DNA of 64,000 bases from Poriferisodalis sp965208485 (GCF_965208485.1 NZ_OZ242344.1:186001-250000); one strand, 5' to 3'. Shown: positions 35,990 through 43,740, numbered from the stretch's first letter. Translations and numbers: made by a program. Notes: generated by a model from the sequence alone, not told the origin.

Positions 35990-36275
35990 GTGCGGGTCCT
36001 GTTGACGGCCAGTGACGAGATCGCTCGCGTCGCCGTGGTCTACGACCGCGACGGATCGCTCAGTCGCTGCTTCGAGGTCGAAGTCATGCACAACGACCTC
36101 GGACGCGGCGACGGGCTCGACCTGATCACAGACATGAGCTCCGACCTAGTGCCGTGTCAAGCAACCTTCGCTGTGGCGGGGATCGCTGGAGGGCCTGCTC
36201 GCAGGCGAAGCGACGGGGCCAGCAACCGCGCAAACGTTTGCTGACACGGTACTAGGACTCAGCATCGAAGCCTGA
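35990..36275 (+). pseudogene. Short frame interrupted by a CTAG element
   Basis: From GTG 35990 the frame reads ...ARVAVVYDRDGSLSRCFEVE, then DLITDMSSDL up to CTAG at 36146. Deleting the 106 bp from 36150 to 36255 (the element with one CTAG) joins DL to GLSIEA and a TGA at 36275. The protein family is not recognised and the true start may be further upstream. Confidence 0.4.
36146..36255. repeat. CTAG-bounded palindromic element 5 (110 bp)
   Basis: The ends are CTAGTGCCGTGTCA and, inverted, CTAGTACCGTGTCA. Near the middle (about offset 54) stands CGCAGG, like the core of elements 1-3. It has a different sequence from the others but the same size, boundaries and layout. Confidence 0.7.
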
Positions 36276-36379
36276 AGTGCAGTCCGGATGCATCCTGCAA
36301 TCCCGTGACGACGGACGCTGCCGCTTCATGTGGTGAGTCGCCCCGCGTCTGATGCCCAGCAGGCGTTGCCGACGAGACC

Positions 36380-36673
36380 GTGGAGGCCTTCAGGGGCCGC
36401 CGCCTCGATCACATCGAGTTCCCCTTCGTCTGTCTCGACGCCGCGTATCTCAAAGTGCGCAACAGCGTCGGCCAGCCGACCTCGACGGCGACGGTCGTCG
36501 GCGCCATCCTCGCCGACCTCCACGACGAACGGCAGGCCACCGACCGGCGCTACCTCTCAGAAGACTCCATGAGCCAACTCCACCGCCAACCCGCTACCGC
36601 CACACCAGCCGAAATCGAACCGGCAGCCAACACCGAGGCACAACCCCAAAACCCACCACTCCGCAGGACATAG
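36380..36673 (+). pseudogene. IS256 (Mutator)-type transposase remnant with internal deletion
   Basis: The reading frame joins IEFPFVCLDAAYLKVRN, the first-Asp block of IS256-type DDE transposases, directly to the C-terminal AILADLHDERQATDRRYLSE, skipping roughly the middle half of a normal transposase. A normal family member has about 400 residues. No flanking inverted repeats were found. Confidence 0.7.
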
Positions 36674-36744
36674 CCCGTGAGTGGGTCGAGCCGGCATGCT
36701 CCTTGACAATCGAATCCATGCCTAGTTCGCCCTGATCATAAGGG

Positions 36745-36773
36745 GTATGCCCCACCTACGTGGGGGTGAGTCC
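36745..36773. other. Single CRISPR-repeat-like sequence
   Basis: A 29-bp sequence with the stem CCCCAC-CTAC-GTGGGG followed by GTGAGTCC resembles type I-E repeats. Only one copy is present and no cas gene is in the window, so it is an orphan or chance hairpin. Confidence 0.25.
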
Positions 36774-36811
36774 GCTTCGTCCGAGTCGTTTCTTTGCCGC
36801 ATGGCATTCCA

Positions 36812-36875
36812 TACGGCAAACTCAGGAGTGAATATCACCTGAGATTGCCGTATCTCCTCTATTGCGGCAATCTCA
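36812..36875. promoter_or_regulatory. Dyad operator sites upstream of the Fic gene
   Basis: TACGGCAAACTCAGG (36812-36826) and CCTGAGATTGCCGTA (36838-36852) form a 15-bp inverted repeat with one mismatch. A third half-site GCGGCAATCTCA follows at 36864-36875, and a further TTGCCG/CGGCAA pair lies just upstream. Fic starts 27 bp later. This looks like a multi-site repressor region. Confidence 0.6.
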
Positions 36876-36902
36876 TTATCCAAACGAGCAGGGACACGAG
36901 TC

Positions 36903-38297
36903 ATGGGCAGAGCTGAGCGGCGCTATTGGGACAGCCGGACCAACACGTCACGAGCAGCGCGCACCGGCGATCCCGAGGGTTCGCAGTTCGACGCATTCGT
37001 GCCGCATCCGATTCTCGGCTGGGAACCGACACTTGACGCTCGCGCCTGGGAACGCGTGTCGAACGCCTCCGATAGCTGCCGCGACCTCAACGAGGAACGC
37101 GGCTCTGGTGAATTGCCTGCGGAATGGCTGCTCGAACGCGCCGAGAGCATCGCTTCGAGCACCATTGAGGAAATCCGGCCCTCGGCTCGTCGAGTGGCTC
37201 GAGCCGAGGCCCAATTGAAGCTCTTCGGCGAGAGGCCGCCCGACACTGAGATGCAGGCGCTGCGCAATATCGGAGTCACTCAGCACGCATCCGGGCTCGC
37301 GCGGTCAGGTGCCGAGCTGACCGTCGAGTCGCTGTGCGCGATGCACGCAACCCTCATGGGAGACGACCCCATCGCCGGTCAACTGCGGGACCGGCAGAAC
37401 TGGGTCGGAGGGGGCGCTCTCGGGAGTCCGCTCACAGCGCGCCATGTCGGACCTCCAGCGCAGCTCGTTCCGGGGCTGCTCGACGATCTCGTCGCGTATG
37501 TCAACGCCGTCGACGGACCCCCGCTGGTGCGAGCGGCCGTCGCCCATGTCCAGTTCGAGACGATCCATCCGTTCCCGGACGGAAACGGCCGCACTGGCCG
37601 AGCCCTCATGCAGTTCATGCTCATGCGTGAATGCCTGATCCGGCGAGGAACACTGCCGGTGAGTTCGGCATTGATGCTCGAGAAGCCCCGCTACTTCGAC
37701 GCGCTGGACGAGTTCCGTGTGATCGGCCCGGCCCATGACGATGCCCGATCCCGCTCCACCCAGCCATGGATCGAGATGCTCGCTGAGGCGACATCTCATG
37801 CCTGTGTGCTGCACAGACGATTGAATGCACACGTCGAAGCGCTGCGACAGCGATGGGCAGCGCGTGCTGCGGACAATCGGATTCGCCCGTCTAGTTCGGC
37901 TTTCAAGCTTCTCGCTCTCTTGCCTGCTCATCCAATCGTCACCGCCGGCAGCGCCAAGGAACTGCTCAGCACGAACGAACGAACCGCGCGTCACGCCGTC
38001 GCTCGGCTCGCGGAGGCCGGGATACTCGTACAGCGCAGCGCTGGTAAGCGCAACCGAGTCTTCGAGTGCAGCGACATGATGGATGCGTTCACGGAATCAG
38101 CGCGTGAGCAGCCCGCCGCCAACCTCTCACTGTTCACGTCGTCCGACGCCCCGGGACCGTCGCTACCGGCGGGAGCAGCCTCCGCAGATCGCTCAGGCGC
38201 AGTCACTTGCGGCGCAATCACCCGCCGAGGCAACAAGTGCCGTCATCCACGCCCGCGCCCTGGAGGGAGATGCCCTGCCGGGCATCTCGTGCGCTGA
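36903..38297 (+). CDS. Fic-domain protein (AMPylase-type) with C-terminal Cys motif
   Basis: 464 residues. An N-terminal Fic-N region precedes SSTIEEI at about residue 80, matching the inhibitory (S/T)xxxE(G/N) helix of self-inhibited class II Fic proteins. The catalytic motif HPFPDGNGRTGR is complete at residues 222-233. A winged helix (STNERTARHAVARLAEAGIL) follows at about 360-385. The C-terminus CGAITRRGNKCRHP plus GGRCPAGH may bind zinc. Fic proteins transfer AMP or other groups to protein hydroxyls. Dyad sites upstream and the winged helix suggest autoregulation (inference). Confidence 0.92.
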   Translation: MGRAERRYWDSRTNTSRAARTGDPEGSQFDAFVPHPILGWEPTLDARAWERVSNASDSCRDLNEERGSGELPAEWLLERAESIASSTIEEIRPSARRVARAEAQLKLFGERPPDTEMQALRNIGVTQHASGLARSGAELTVESLCAMHATLMGDDPIAGQLRDRQNWVGGGALGSPLTARHVGPPAQLVPGLLDDLVAYVNAVDGPPLVRAAVAHVQFETIHPFPDGNGRTGRALMQFMLMRECLIRRGTLPVSSALMLEKPRYFDALDEFRVIGPAHDDARSRSTQPWIEMLAEATSHACVLHRRLNAHVEALRQRWAARAADNRIRPSSSAFKLLALLPAHPIVTAGSAKELLSTNERTARHAVARLAEAGILVQRSAGKRNRVFECSDMMDAFTESAREQPAANLSLFTSSDAPGPSLPAGAASADRSGAVTCGAITRRGNKCRHPRPRPGGRCPAGHLVR

Positions 38298-38682
38298 GGC
38301 ATCCCGGACTCGGCTACCGTGGCTCTCAGTTGCGCAGCTTGCGTGAATCGACACGGCGTCGCCCGTAACTGGCGATGGCAACCAACAAGCTGATCAAGAA
38401 CGCCATTGAGGCCCCCGGAGGAATCCGGGGACCTCAGGCTTTGCCAGTCCGATTGCTGGGGCTGCCCCCTCTTGGGGAGCGATCCGGGACTCTGCAGAGG
38501 CGCCCGTAACACCGACTCCGTCGGCGAGCCGCTCATCGCCAGTCGGCTGCGATCGCATGGCGAACCGTCCGTGCGCGGCGGCAGGAAGTCGAGAGCGAAG
38601 TGGCTGCGCCGGCGACGCCGAACCGCCGTGCATCTTGGCGCTGTGCCCCGCCGAGCGCCGTTGCACCCGTCGAGCGCCTGAG
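38298..38682. other. Spacer downstream of the Fic gene
   Basis: About 385 bp without a recognised gene. It contains a GC-rich hairpin near 38405-38435 (GAGGCCCCCGGA with TCCGGGGACCTC) that could act as a terminator, although no T-run follows. Confidence 0.4.
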
Positions 38683-38964
38683 TCAGTTGTTGAGGATCGT
38701 CTCGCGAATCGGCTTCACTCGCCCTTCGATCCAGAGCTTGACCTCGATCCTGTCGGGTCGCATCGTGTGGTTGCCCGGGTTGAATCTCGGCTGAACGTCG
38801 AGGAAGACGTCCTTCTTGTTGGCCCAAGCAGGATCTACCCACCTGATGATGAAGCCATTGAATTCCTGATTCGATCGCGACGATTGAGGGAAGAGATTGA
38901 ACGGGGAGCCTTCGCCTTCCTCGGTCTCCGGCCCGGCGGAGCGGTCATCGGCAGCCTCCTGCAC
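38683..38964 (-). CDS. Small hypothetical protein or gene fragment
   Basis: 93 residues from GTG 38964: VQEAADDRSAGPETEEGEGS, then FNGFIIRWVDPAWANKKDVF and RPDRIEVKLWIEGRVKPIRE. The composition is that of a real beta-rich protein, but no family is recognised. The open frame continues upstream into a sequence with repeated CCCTTSG-type motifs (39015-39115), so this may be the 3' end of a gene that lost its start. Confidence 0.35.
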   Translation of the reverse strand: MQEAADDRSAGPETEEGEGSPFNLFPQSSRSNQEFNGFIIRWVDPAWANKKDVFLDVQPRFNPGNHTMRPDRIEVKLWIEGRVKPIRETILNN

Positions 38965-39107
38965 CCAGACCGCCAACCCTGACCGATGCTGCTCAAAAAA
39001 ACTCAGAACCTGTCTCGCGAAAGCTGTGCTCGCCCTTCGCCCTGCCGGTGCTGGGCAGCCCTTGGCGCGGCGAGCGCTGTGCTCGTCCTTGGCGCGTCCG
39101 GGCTGCG

Positions 39108-40364
39108 TCAGCCCTTCGCCCGACCCGCAAAACCGAACAGCTTGCCGGCGACCTTGCGGATCTGGATTTCCTCTGAGCCTTCGGTGATCCGGTAGCGGCG
39201 GTGGTGCCGGTAGATGTGCTCGAAGGGCATGTGACGGCCGTAGCCGTTGCCGCCGCAGCTCTGCATGGCCCGATCCGCGGCATCGCAGCAGAACCGGTTG
39301 CCGCGGTAGTTGCACATCGCCACCTTGTCGGTGATCTCCATGTGGTCGACGCCCTCGTCCATTTCCCAGGCGGTCTTCCAGATGAGCGCCCGGATCATCT
39401 CGGCCTCGGTGTAGAGCTCGGCCAGCGGGAACTGGATGGCCTGGTTCTGCGCCAGCGGCTTGCCGAACGTGGTGCGGTTGCTCACATAGTTCACAGCCAC
39501 GTCGATGCAATGCAGGCCCGCGCCCACCGACGACGCCGCCTGGCGGATCCGGTTCTCGTGCACGAAGAGCTGCGCTGTCTGCAGGCCGCGGCCCTCGGTG
39601 CCCAAGATGTCGTCGTTGCTCACCCGCACGTCGGTCAGCCGGACATGGGCGTGGTCGGTGGGCATGTTGAAGGTCCACATGAACTTCTCGACTGCAAAGC
39701 CGGGTGTGTCCACCGGGACGATGAAGCAGGTGATGCCGTGGCCCTCGCCGGGGTTCCCTGAGGTGCGGGCGAAGATGTAGTCGTGGGTGGCGTGGTGGAG
39801 GCCGGTGTTCCAGTACTTCTCGCCGTTGATGACCCACTCGTCGCCGTCGCGCACCGCCGTGGTCTCCATCCAGGTGGCGTCCGAGCCGTGCAATGGCTCG
39901 GTCAGGCCGAACCCGATGCGGGCCTGGCCTTCCAGCATCCTGGGGATCCAGTACTCCTGCTGGGCGTCTGAGCCGTAGCGCTCCATCATCAGCACGGTCG
40001 GGAAGTTGCCGATGATCGAGTTCTCGTTCTGCAGGTCGTTGTGCAGACCGAGGCCCCGGCGAGCGAGGTGCTCCCGGATGATCGCCATTCCCAAGTTCGT
40101 GCCGTCGCTGCCGCCGAAGCGCTCCGGCAGGTGCCAGCGCAGGAACCCCGCCTTGTCGGCCTCTTTGCGCATCCGCACCAGCAGCGCTTCCCACTCCGCG
40201 TTGGGCAGGCCGTCGCGCTCCCAGTCGGTGCGCGAGTCCTCCCGGCGGTGGTCGAAGAAGCGGATGTTGTCGTCCTCGTTCTCGATCGGCTTGATGACGT
40301 CGTCGATGAACGTGTCCAAGTCGTCGAGCAACTGCGCGATGTCGGCGGGAATGGTGAAGTCCAT
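39108..40364 (-). CDS. Acyl-CoA dehydrogenase family protein
   Basis: 418 residues. The FAD-binding middle domain shows IGFGLTEPLHGSDATWMETT and YWNTGLHHATHDYIFART. The C-terminal helical domain includes NRTTFGKPLAQNQAIQFPLA and SCGGNGYGRHMPFEHIYRHHRRYRITEGSEE (quoted in part), ending with the RITEGSEEIQ signature. It oxidises an acyl-CoA at alpha-beta. Start ATG 40364 gives the usual MDFTIPADI beginning; TTG 40373 is an alternative. It is divergent from the small gene at 40445. Confidence 0.9.
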   Translation of the reverse strand: MDFTIPADIAQLLDDLDTFIDDVIKPIENEDDNIRFFDHRREDSRTDWERDGLPNAEWEALLVRMRKEADKAGFLRWHLPERFGGSDGTNLGMAIIREHLARRGLGLHNDLQNENSIIGNFPTVLMMERYGSDAQQEYWIPRMLEGQARIGFGLTEPLHGSDATWMETTAVRDGDEWVINGEKYWNTGLHHATHDYIFARTSGNPGEGHGITCFIVPVDTPGFAVEKFMWTFNMPTDHAHVRLTDVRVSNDDILGTEGRGLQTAQLFVHENRIRQAASSVGAGLHCIDVAVNYVSNRTTFGKPLAQNQAIQFPLAELYTEAEMIRALIWKTAWEMDEGVDHMEITDKVAMCNYRGNRFCCDAADRAMQSCGGNGYGRHMPFEHIYRHHRRYRITEGSEEIQIRKVAGKLFGFAGRAKG

Positions 40365-40444
40365 GCGCGGCAAGCTACCGGGCCGCCTGTGACCCCGCCG
40401 GGCCGCGAGGATCGCTGTGCGAGGATGAGGCGGAGGAGGTCCAG

Positions 40445-40591
40445 ATGAGCAAGGCGTTCGACATGATCATGCAGGGTCTTGACGATGCACGGCGCTTCAT
40501 CGACGGTGAGCGCGAGGGATTTGTCGCGCATGAAGTGGCAGTCGCCGAGCCGGATGAGCATGGCGACGAAGATGCGGAGTCGAGGCGATGA
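40445..40591 (+). CDS. Small protein (48 residues) coupled to the DsbA-like gene
   Basis: ATG 40445 has a strong GGAGGAGG site 6 nt upstream. The product begins SKAFDMIMQGLDDARRFIDG and ends in an acidic tail. The first 30 residues resemble the N-terminus of HigA/NadS-type antitoxins, but the helix-turn-helix part is absent. Its TGA overlaps the ATG of the DsbA-like gene (ATGA), which indicates translational coupling. Confidence 0.5.
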   Translation: MSKAFDMIMQGLDDARRFIDGEREGFVAHEVAVAEPDEHGDEDAESRR

Positions 40592-41199
40592 CGACGGTCG
40601 AGACGATGTCGGTGCTGGTGTGGTCTGACTATCTGTGACCGTGGTGCCACTTGGCCCGAGCCCGGGCAGTTCGCCTGGCTGAGCGTCACGACTTGGACAT
40701 CACCTGGCTGGCGTACGAGATCCATCCCGAGGTGCCGCTCGATGGCATCGAGGTGCGCATGAGCTTCGAGCGGATCGCCGCGTTGGCTGAAGCTGAAGGA
40801 ATCACGTTCGTGGTGCCGAAACGGCTGCGCAACAGCGCCAAGGCGCATCAGGCTGCGCTGGCGGTCGAGCACGCGGACCCCGATGCCGCTGAGCGCTACC
40901 ACGACCGGCTCTATGGGGCCTACTGGGAATCCGAGTTCGACGTCAGCGATCCCGATGTGCTCGTCGGCTTGGCGTCGGATGTGGCCATCGACCCCGATGT
41001 TCTGCGGCGGGTGGTCGCCAAGGACGAGCTGATGCCGGCATTGCGGGCGTCGATGGCACGGGCGAACGAGTGGGGGATCAGCGCAACGCCGAGCTGGCTG
41101 TTCGACGGCCGGCTCGTCATCCCGGGAGCGCAGGACGACGACTTCATGGCAGACGTCATCACCCGGCTGCGCGAGCGCCCCACACCGCCGCCGAGCTAG
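40588..41199 (+). CDS. DsbA/FrnE-type oxidoreductase with in-frame UGA at catalytic Cys (candidate selenoprotein)
   Basis: From ATG 40588 the frame reads TTVETMSVLVWSDYL, then TGA (40636-40638, codon 17), then PWCHLARARAVRLAERHDLD. The usual family sequence is SDYxCPWC, so TGA stands exactly at the first active-site Cys. After it 187 intact codons follow, with the cis-Pro segment GISATPSWLFDGRLVIPGAQ. Without readthrough the only in-frame start is TTG 40651, downstream of the active site, which would be functionless. A hairpin compatible with a bacterial SECIS follows. A nonsense mutation or a sequencing error cannot be excluded. Confidence 0.75.
40659..40680 (+). promoter_or_regulatory. Possible SECIS-like hairpin after the in-frame UGA
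   Basis: AGCC-C-GGGC-AGTTC-GCCT-GGCT folds into two 4-bp stems with one bulge and a five-base loop whose second base is G. The loop begins about 30 nt after TGA 40636, within the spacing known for bacterial SECIS elements. In GC-rich DNA such hairpins also occur by chance. Confidence 0.35.
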
Positions 41200-41253
41200 G
41201 GACGACTCAAGGCTCTTGGTGCCCAGCGAGGCTGTAGCCGGGGCGGCAGCCGA

Positions 41254-41682
41254 TCAGCCGCCGGCCTCGTGCGGCACGACGGGCAGTCCGTGCTCGATCC
41301 AGCCTTCGATGCCCCCGTTCAGATCGGTCGCCCGTGCGAATCCCAGCCGCTGCAGCTGGGCTGCGGCGAAGCTGGAGCTGTAACCCTGGTTGCAGAGGAC
41401 GACGAGATGGTCATCGAGATCTGCAGCAGTTCCCTCCGAGGCGCCCGAGTCGGGGTCGAGGCGCCATTCGAGCACCAGCTGCCCGATGTGCTCGGAGCCC
41501 TCGATGACGCCGGTTCGCTCTCGGTCATCTCGCGGCCGGATGTCGATGACCCGCAGCCGCGGAGCTTCATCCAATACCTCAGCGCTCATCAGCTCTGCCA
41601 GCTCGGCGGGGCCGACCCGCTCCAGTCCCGCGCGCGCCTCTTCCAGCAGCTGGTGCACCGTCGTGCGCCGAGATTCAGACAC
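41254..41682 (-). CDS. Rhodanese-like domain protein
   Basis: 142 residues. Rhodanese blocks: LRVIDIRPRDDRERTGVIEG (CH2-A like), active-site loop VVLCNQGYSSSFAA with the catalytic Cys, and DLNGGIEGWIEHGLPV at the end. It likely moves sulfane sulfur or reduces a sulfur or arsenate species. It has an extra N-terminal segment of about 40 residues. It is convergent with the DsbA-like gene, with 54 bp between them. Confidence 0.87.
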   Translation of the reverse strand: MSESRRTTVHQLLEEARAGLERVGPAELAELMSAEVLDEAPRLRVIDIRPRDDRERTGVIEGSEHIGQLVLEWRLDPDSGASEGTAADLDDHLVVLCNQGYSSSFAAAQLQRLGFARATDLNGGIEGWIEHGLPVVPHEAGG

Positions 41683-41722
41683 TGCTCCATGCTCCCCAAG
41701 CCGCGATGCGCGCGATCCTAAG

Positions 41723-41760
41723 AGAGGCTGAGCCGGTAGGCGAAGCCGGGACTCGGCCGT
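41723..41760. repeat. Dispersed 39-bp repeat, diverged inverse copy
   Basis: AGAGGCTGAGCCGGTAGGCG followed by AAGCCGGGACTCGG matches the reverse complement of the repeats at 21971 and 57607 with several differences. It lies past the 3' end of the VOC gene. Confidence 0.6.
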
Positions 41761-41804
41761 GCCTCTGGAGCGCCGGTCTGCAGCCGATGTCCTGCCGCCG
41801 GCGG

Positions 41805-42215
41805 TCAGGCTGGATTGTCGATGAACTCAACCCAGTTTCCGTCGGGATCCTCGACCATGCCGACCACCACTCCGGGCCGTGCTTCGAGCCGCCGCCAGAT
41901 GATCTTGGCCCCGGCGTCCTCGCAGGCGGTCATGACCTCTTCGAAGTTGCCGACGTTGAACGTGAAGTAGCGCAGTCCGGTGGCACCGGTAATGCCGCCC
42001 CCCGCCCCGGCAGGCACGTCAGTGACGGGCACCACCAGCTTCAGCAGGCTCTTGTCAGCCCACAGCCGGTGCATCTGAGCAATGCCGACTTGCTCCATGT
42101 TCAGCGTTTGCTCGAACTCCAGCCCGAGCACGTCCCGGTAGAACGCGAGCATCTCGTCGCCGTTGGTGGTGACGATGCCCAGGTCGAAGCCTTCCTTGGT
42201 GGGTTGCAGTGCCAC
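41805..42215 (-). CDS. VOC/glyoxalase family protein
   Basis: 136 residues with the two-babbb VOC fold: DLGIVTTNGDEMLAFYRDVLGLEF and LRYFTFNVGNFEEVMTACEDAGAKI, ending VEDPDGNWVEFIDNP with the metal-binding Glu. Metal-dependent isomerase, dioxygenase or resistance roles are all possible. A separate short transcript is likely. Confidence 0.87.
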   Translation of the reverse strand: MALQPTKEGFDLGIVTTNGDEMLAFYRDVLGLEFEQTLNMEQVGIAQMHRLWADKSLLKLVVPVTDVPAGAGGGITGATGLRYFTFNVGNFEEVMTACEDAGAKIIWRRLEARPGVVVGMVEDPDGNWVEFIDNPA

Positions 42216-42274
42216 GCTGTCTCGCTTTCGATGTCAAGCAGTTCAACGGTGAGCGTAGGGCAGGTCCTGTCGGG

Positions 42275-43600
42275 TCAGCCGTTGGCGACGGCGAGGAACC
42301 CTGGCGCGAAGCCGATGTCGATGGTCCGCTCCACCACCAGCGTGTCGCCGACCGCAACCTCGATCACCTGGTTGCTGGCCGGTTCGGTGACAAAGACGCG
42401 TCCGCCGGTCACTGCGAGCTGCCGGAACGGCTCGTCGGGGTCGCCCTCGGCGAAGGGAGAGATGACCTGGAGGGAGGCTGCAACCAAGCCGTCCTCGGGA
42501 TCGACAAGGTGGAGGAATCCGTCCTGCGTCAGCACGAGCACATCGCCGTCGTCGCTGAACGTCACCCCCAGCGTGGCAATGCTCCGTTCGAGGTCGAATG
42601 ACCGGATCGAATCGTTGCCCGGATCGGCGACCACGAGGTGCCGGGCACCGTGCGGCGCTGCAAGCAGGCCTTGCTCGGAGGCTGCCAGGATCCAGGCCCG
42701 CGCCGGGCCGAACCCGTAGGGGTCCTCGTCGTCGATCTGCGGGTAGCTGAGATACGTGCCGGACCAGCTCCCGTCGTCATGGGTGACGACAGCGATGCCG
42801 TCGATGCAGGCTGCAGCGACGCTGTGGGCGACGGAGGCCTCACCGTGAGCGAGCGGGCAGTCGAACTGCGCTTGGACCACGCCGTCGGCGTCGCTGATGC
42901 CGACGACGTTGAGAAGGATCTCCATGTCCTCGGTGGGCACGGTGACGAAATATGCGCCGTGCGTGGGTACTGCGAAGCCGTGGTGGGGCGCGCTGGTCGG
43001 CACCTCAGCGGTCACCGACACCTGCCCGTCGACGAGCATCTCCTCAGTGACCACCAGTGCGTTGCCGGTGCCGTCGAAGTGGAAGGCGTTGAGGCCGTCG
43101 TGGCTCATGAGGTGCGTGGGCATCGGGCCGTCGACTCGGCCCAGCATCTTCGGGGTCGACATGTAGTGGTCGAAGTGATCACCGTGGAGCACGGACCAGA
43201 CGCCGGTGTCGACGACGGCCACCCCGTCGTCGTGACCCACCAGCACGAAGCGTCCCGACTCGGTCATCGCTGAGGACAGTGCTGCCGGGGCGTCGAGTTC
43301 AATGGAGACCGTTGAACCATCGGTGAGGTCGATCAGGTCGAGCACTGGCTGATCGTGTGCGGCCACCACCAGCAACTGCCGTGCCTGGTCCAGCCTGACG
43401 ACGTCCGCATCCGCCTCGTCGTGGTCGTGGTCGTCGGCGGCAGCGGCGGTGGAGGTCGTCTCGGCAACGGTTGCCGGGGTCTGCTCGCTCGACTCCGCTT
43501 CGGAGGAACTGCCTGTGCAGCCCACCAGCGCGAAGAGCGTCAATGACGAGAGCGCAACGAAGACGGAGCGCCCCAGCGATTTCCTTGAAATGTGTTGCAT
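42275..43600 (-). CDS. aztD: AztD-like beta-propeller zinc-binding lipoprotein
   Basis: 441 residues from ATG 43600. A lipoprotein signal (LTLFALVGC lipobox) is followed by an Asp/His-rich stretch DDHDHDEADADVV. The propeller contains VDTGVWSVLHGDHFDHYMST, HLMSHDGLNAFHFDGTGNAL, APHHGFAVPTHGAYFVTVP and CPLAHGEASVAHS, which match the AztD zinc metallochaperone that feeds an AztABC-type transporter. No aztABC genes are in the window. A 19-bp palindrome starts 18 bp upstream of the start codon and may bind a metal regulator. Confidence 0.75.
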   Translation of the reverse strand: MQHISRKSLGRSVFVALSSLTLFALVGCTGSSSEAESSEQTPATVAETTSTAAAADDHDHDEADADVVRLDQARQLLVVAAHDQPVLDLIDLTDGSTVSIELDAPAALSSAMTESGRFVLVGHDDGVAVVDTGVWSVLHGDHFDHYMSTPKMLGRVDGPMPTHLMSHDGLNAFHFDGTGNALVVTEEMLVDGQVSVTAEVPTSAPHHGFAVPTHGAYFVTVPTEDMEILLNVVGISDADGVVQAQFDCPLAHGEASVAHSVAAACIDGIAVVTHDDGSWSGTYLSYPQIDDEDPYGFGPARAWILAASEQGLLAAPHGARHLVVADPGNDSIRSFDLERSIATLGVTFSDDGDVLVLTQDGFLHLVDPEDGLVAASLQVISPFAEGDPDEPFRQLAVTGGRVFVTEPASNQVIEVAVGDTLVVERTIDIGFAPGFLAVANG

Positions 43601-43618
43601 TCGCCGGACGCCATCAGG

Positions 43619-43637
43619 ATTAGGAACGATTCCTAAT
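43619..43637. promoter_or_regulatory. Palindromic operator upstream of the AztD-like gene
   Basis: ATTAGGA-ACGAT-TCCTAAT, a perfect 7+5+7 dyad in AT-rich contrast to its surroundings. It is placed 18 bp before the start codon. A Zur/Fur-family site is a reasonable guess given the zinc role. Confidence 0.6.
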
Positions 43638-43663
43638 TTGGTCCGATGAATGGCGATACCGCT

Positions 43664-43740
43664 AGTCGTTGCTGGCGCCGAGGCCAGCCCGGGCGTCCGT
43701 CTGGATGCCCTAAGGCGGGATGGGGTAGCGCAAGCCGTTG
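43664..43740 (-). pseudogene. 3'-end fragment of a DUF169 gene (duplicate)
   Basis: 77 bp match 44712-44788, the 3' end of the intact DUF169 gene, with about seven differences. Translated, it reads NGLRYPIPP then a stop in place of Tyr, then GIQTDARAGLGASND. The two copies are direct repeats flanking the toxin-antitoxin module. Confidence 0.85.

Larger units (their letters stand above)
35239..36902. other. Gene-poor accessory stretch
   Basis: About 1.66 kb between the VapC and Fic genes. It contains an interrupted short frame with a CTAG element (35990-36275), an IS256-type remnant (36380-36673), a single CRISPR-repeat-like sequence (36745-36773) and dyad operators before the Fic gene. From 35240 to 35990 only unrecognised frames are visible, the best being 35495-35797 plus (EVASSKRAAAKDQRELNGIE). 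Confidence 0.5.

Noticed and set aside
35384..36091. 235-codon minus-strand frame in the gene-poor accessory stretch
   Set aside because: No family, no start signal, composition like a shadow frame; not supported as a gene.
38350..38500. Possible structured RNA downstream of the Fic gene
   Set aside because: GC-rich hairpins are present but no tRNA, tmRNA or riboswitch consensus could be recognised.
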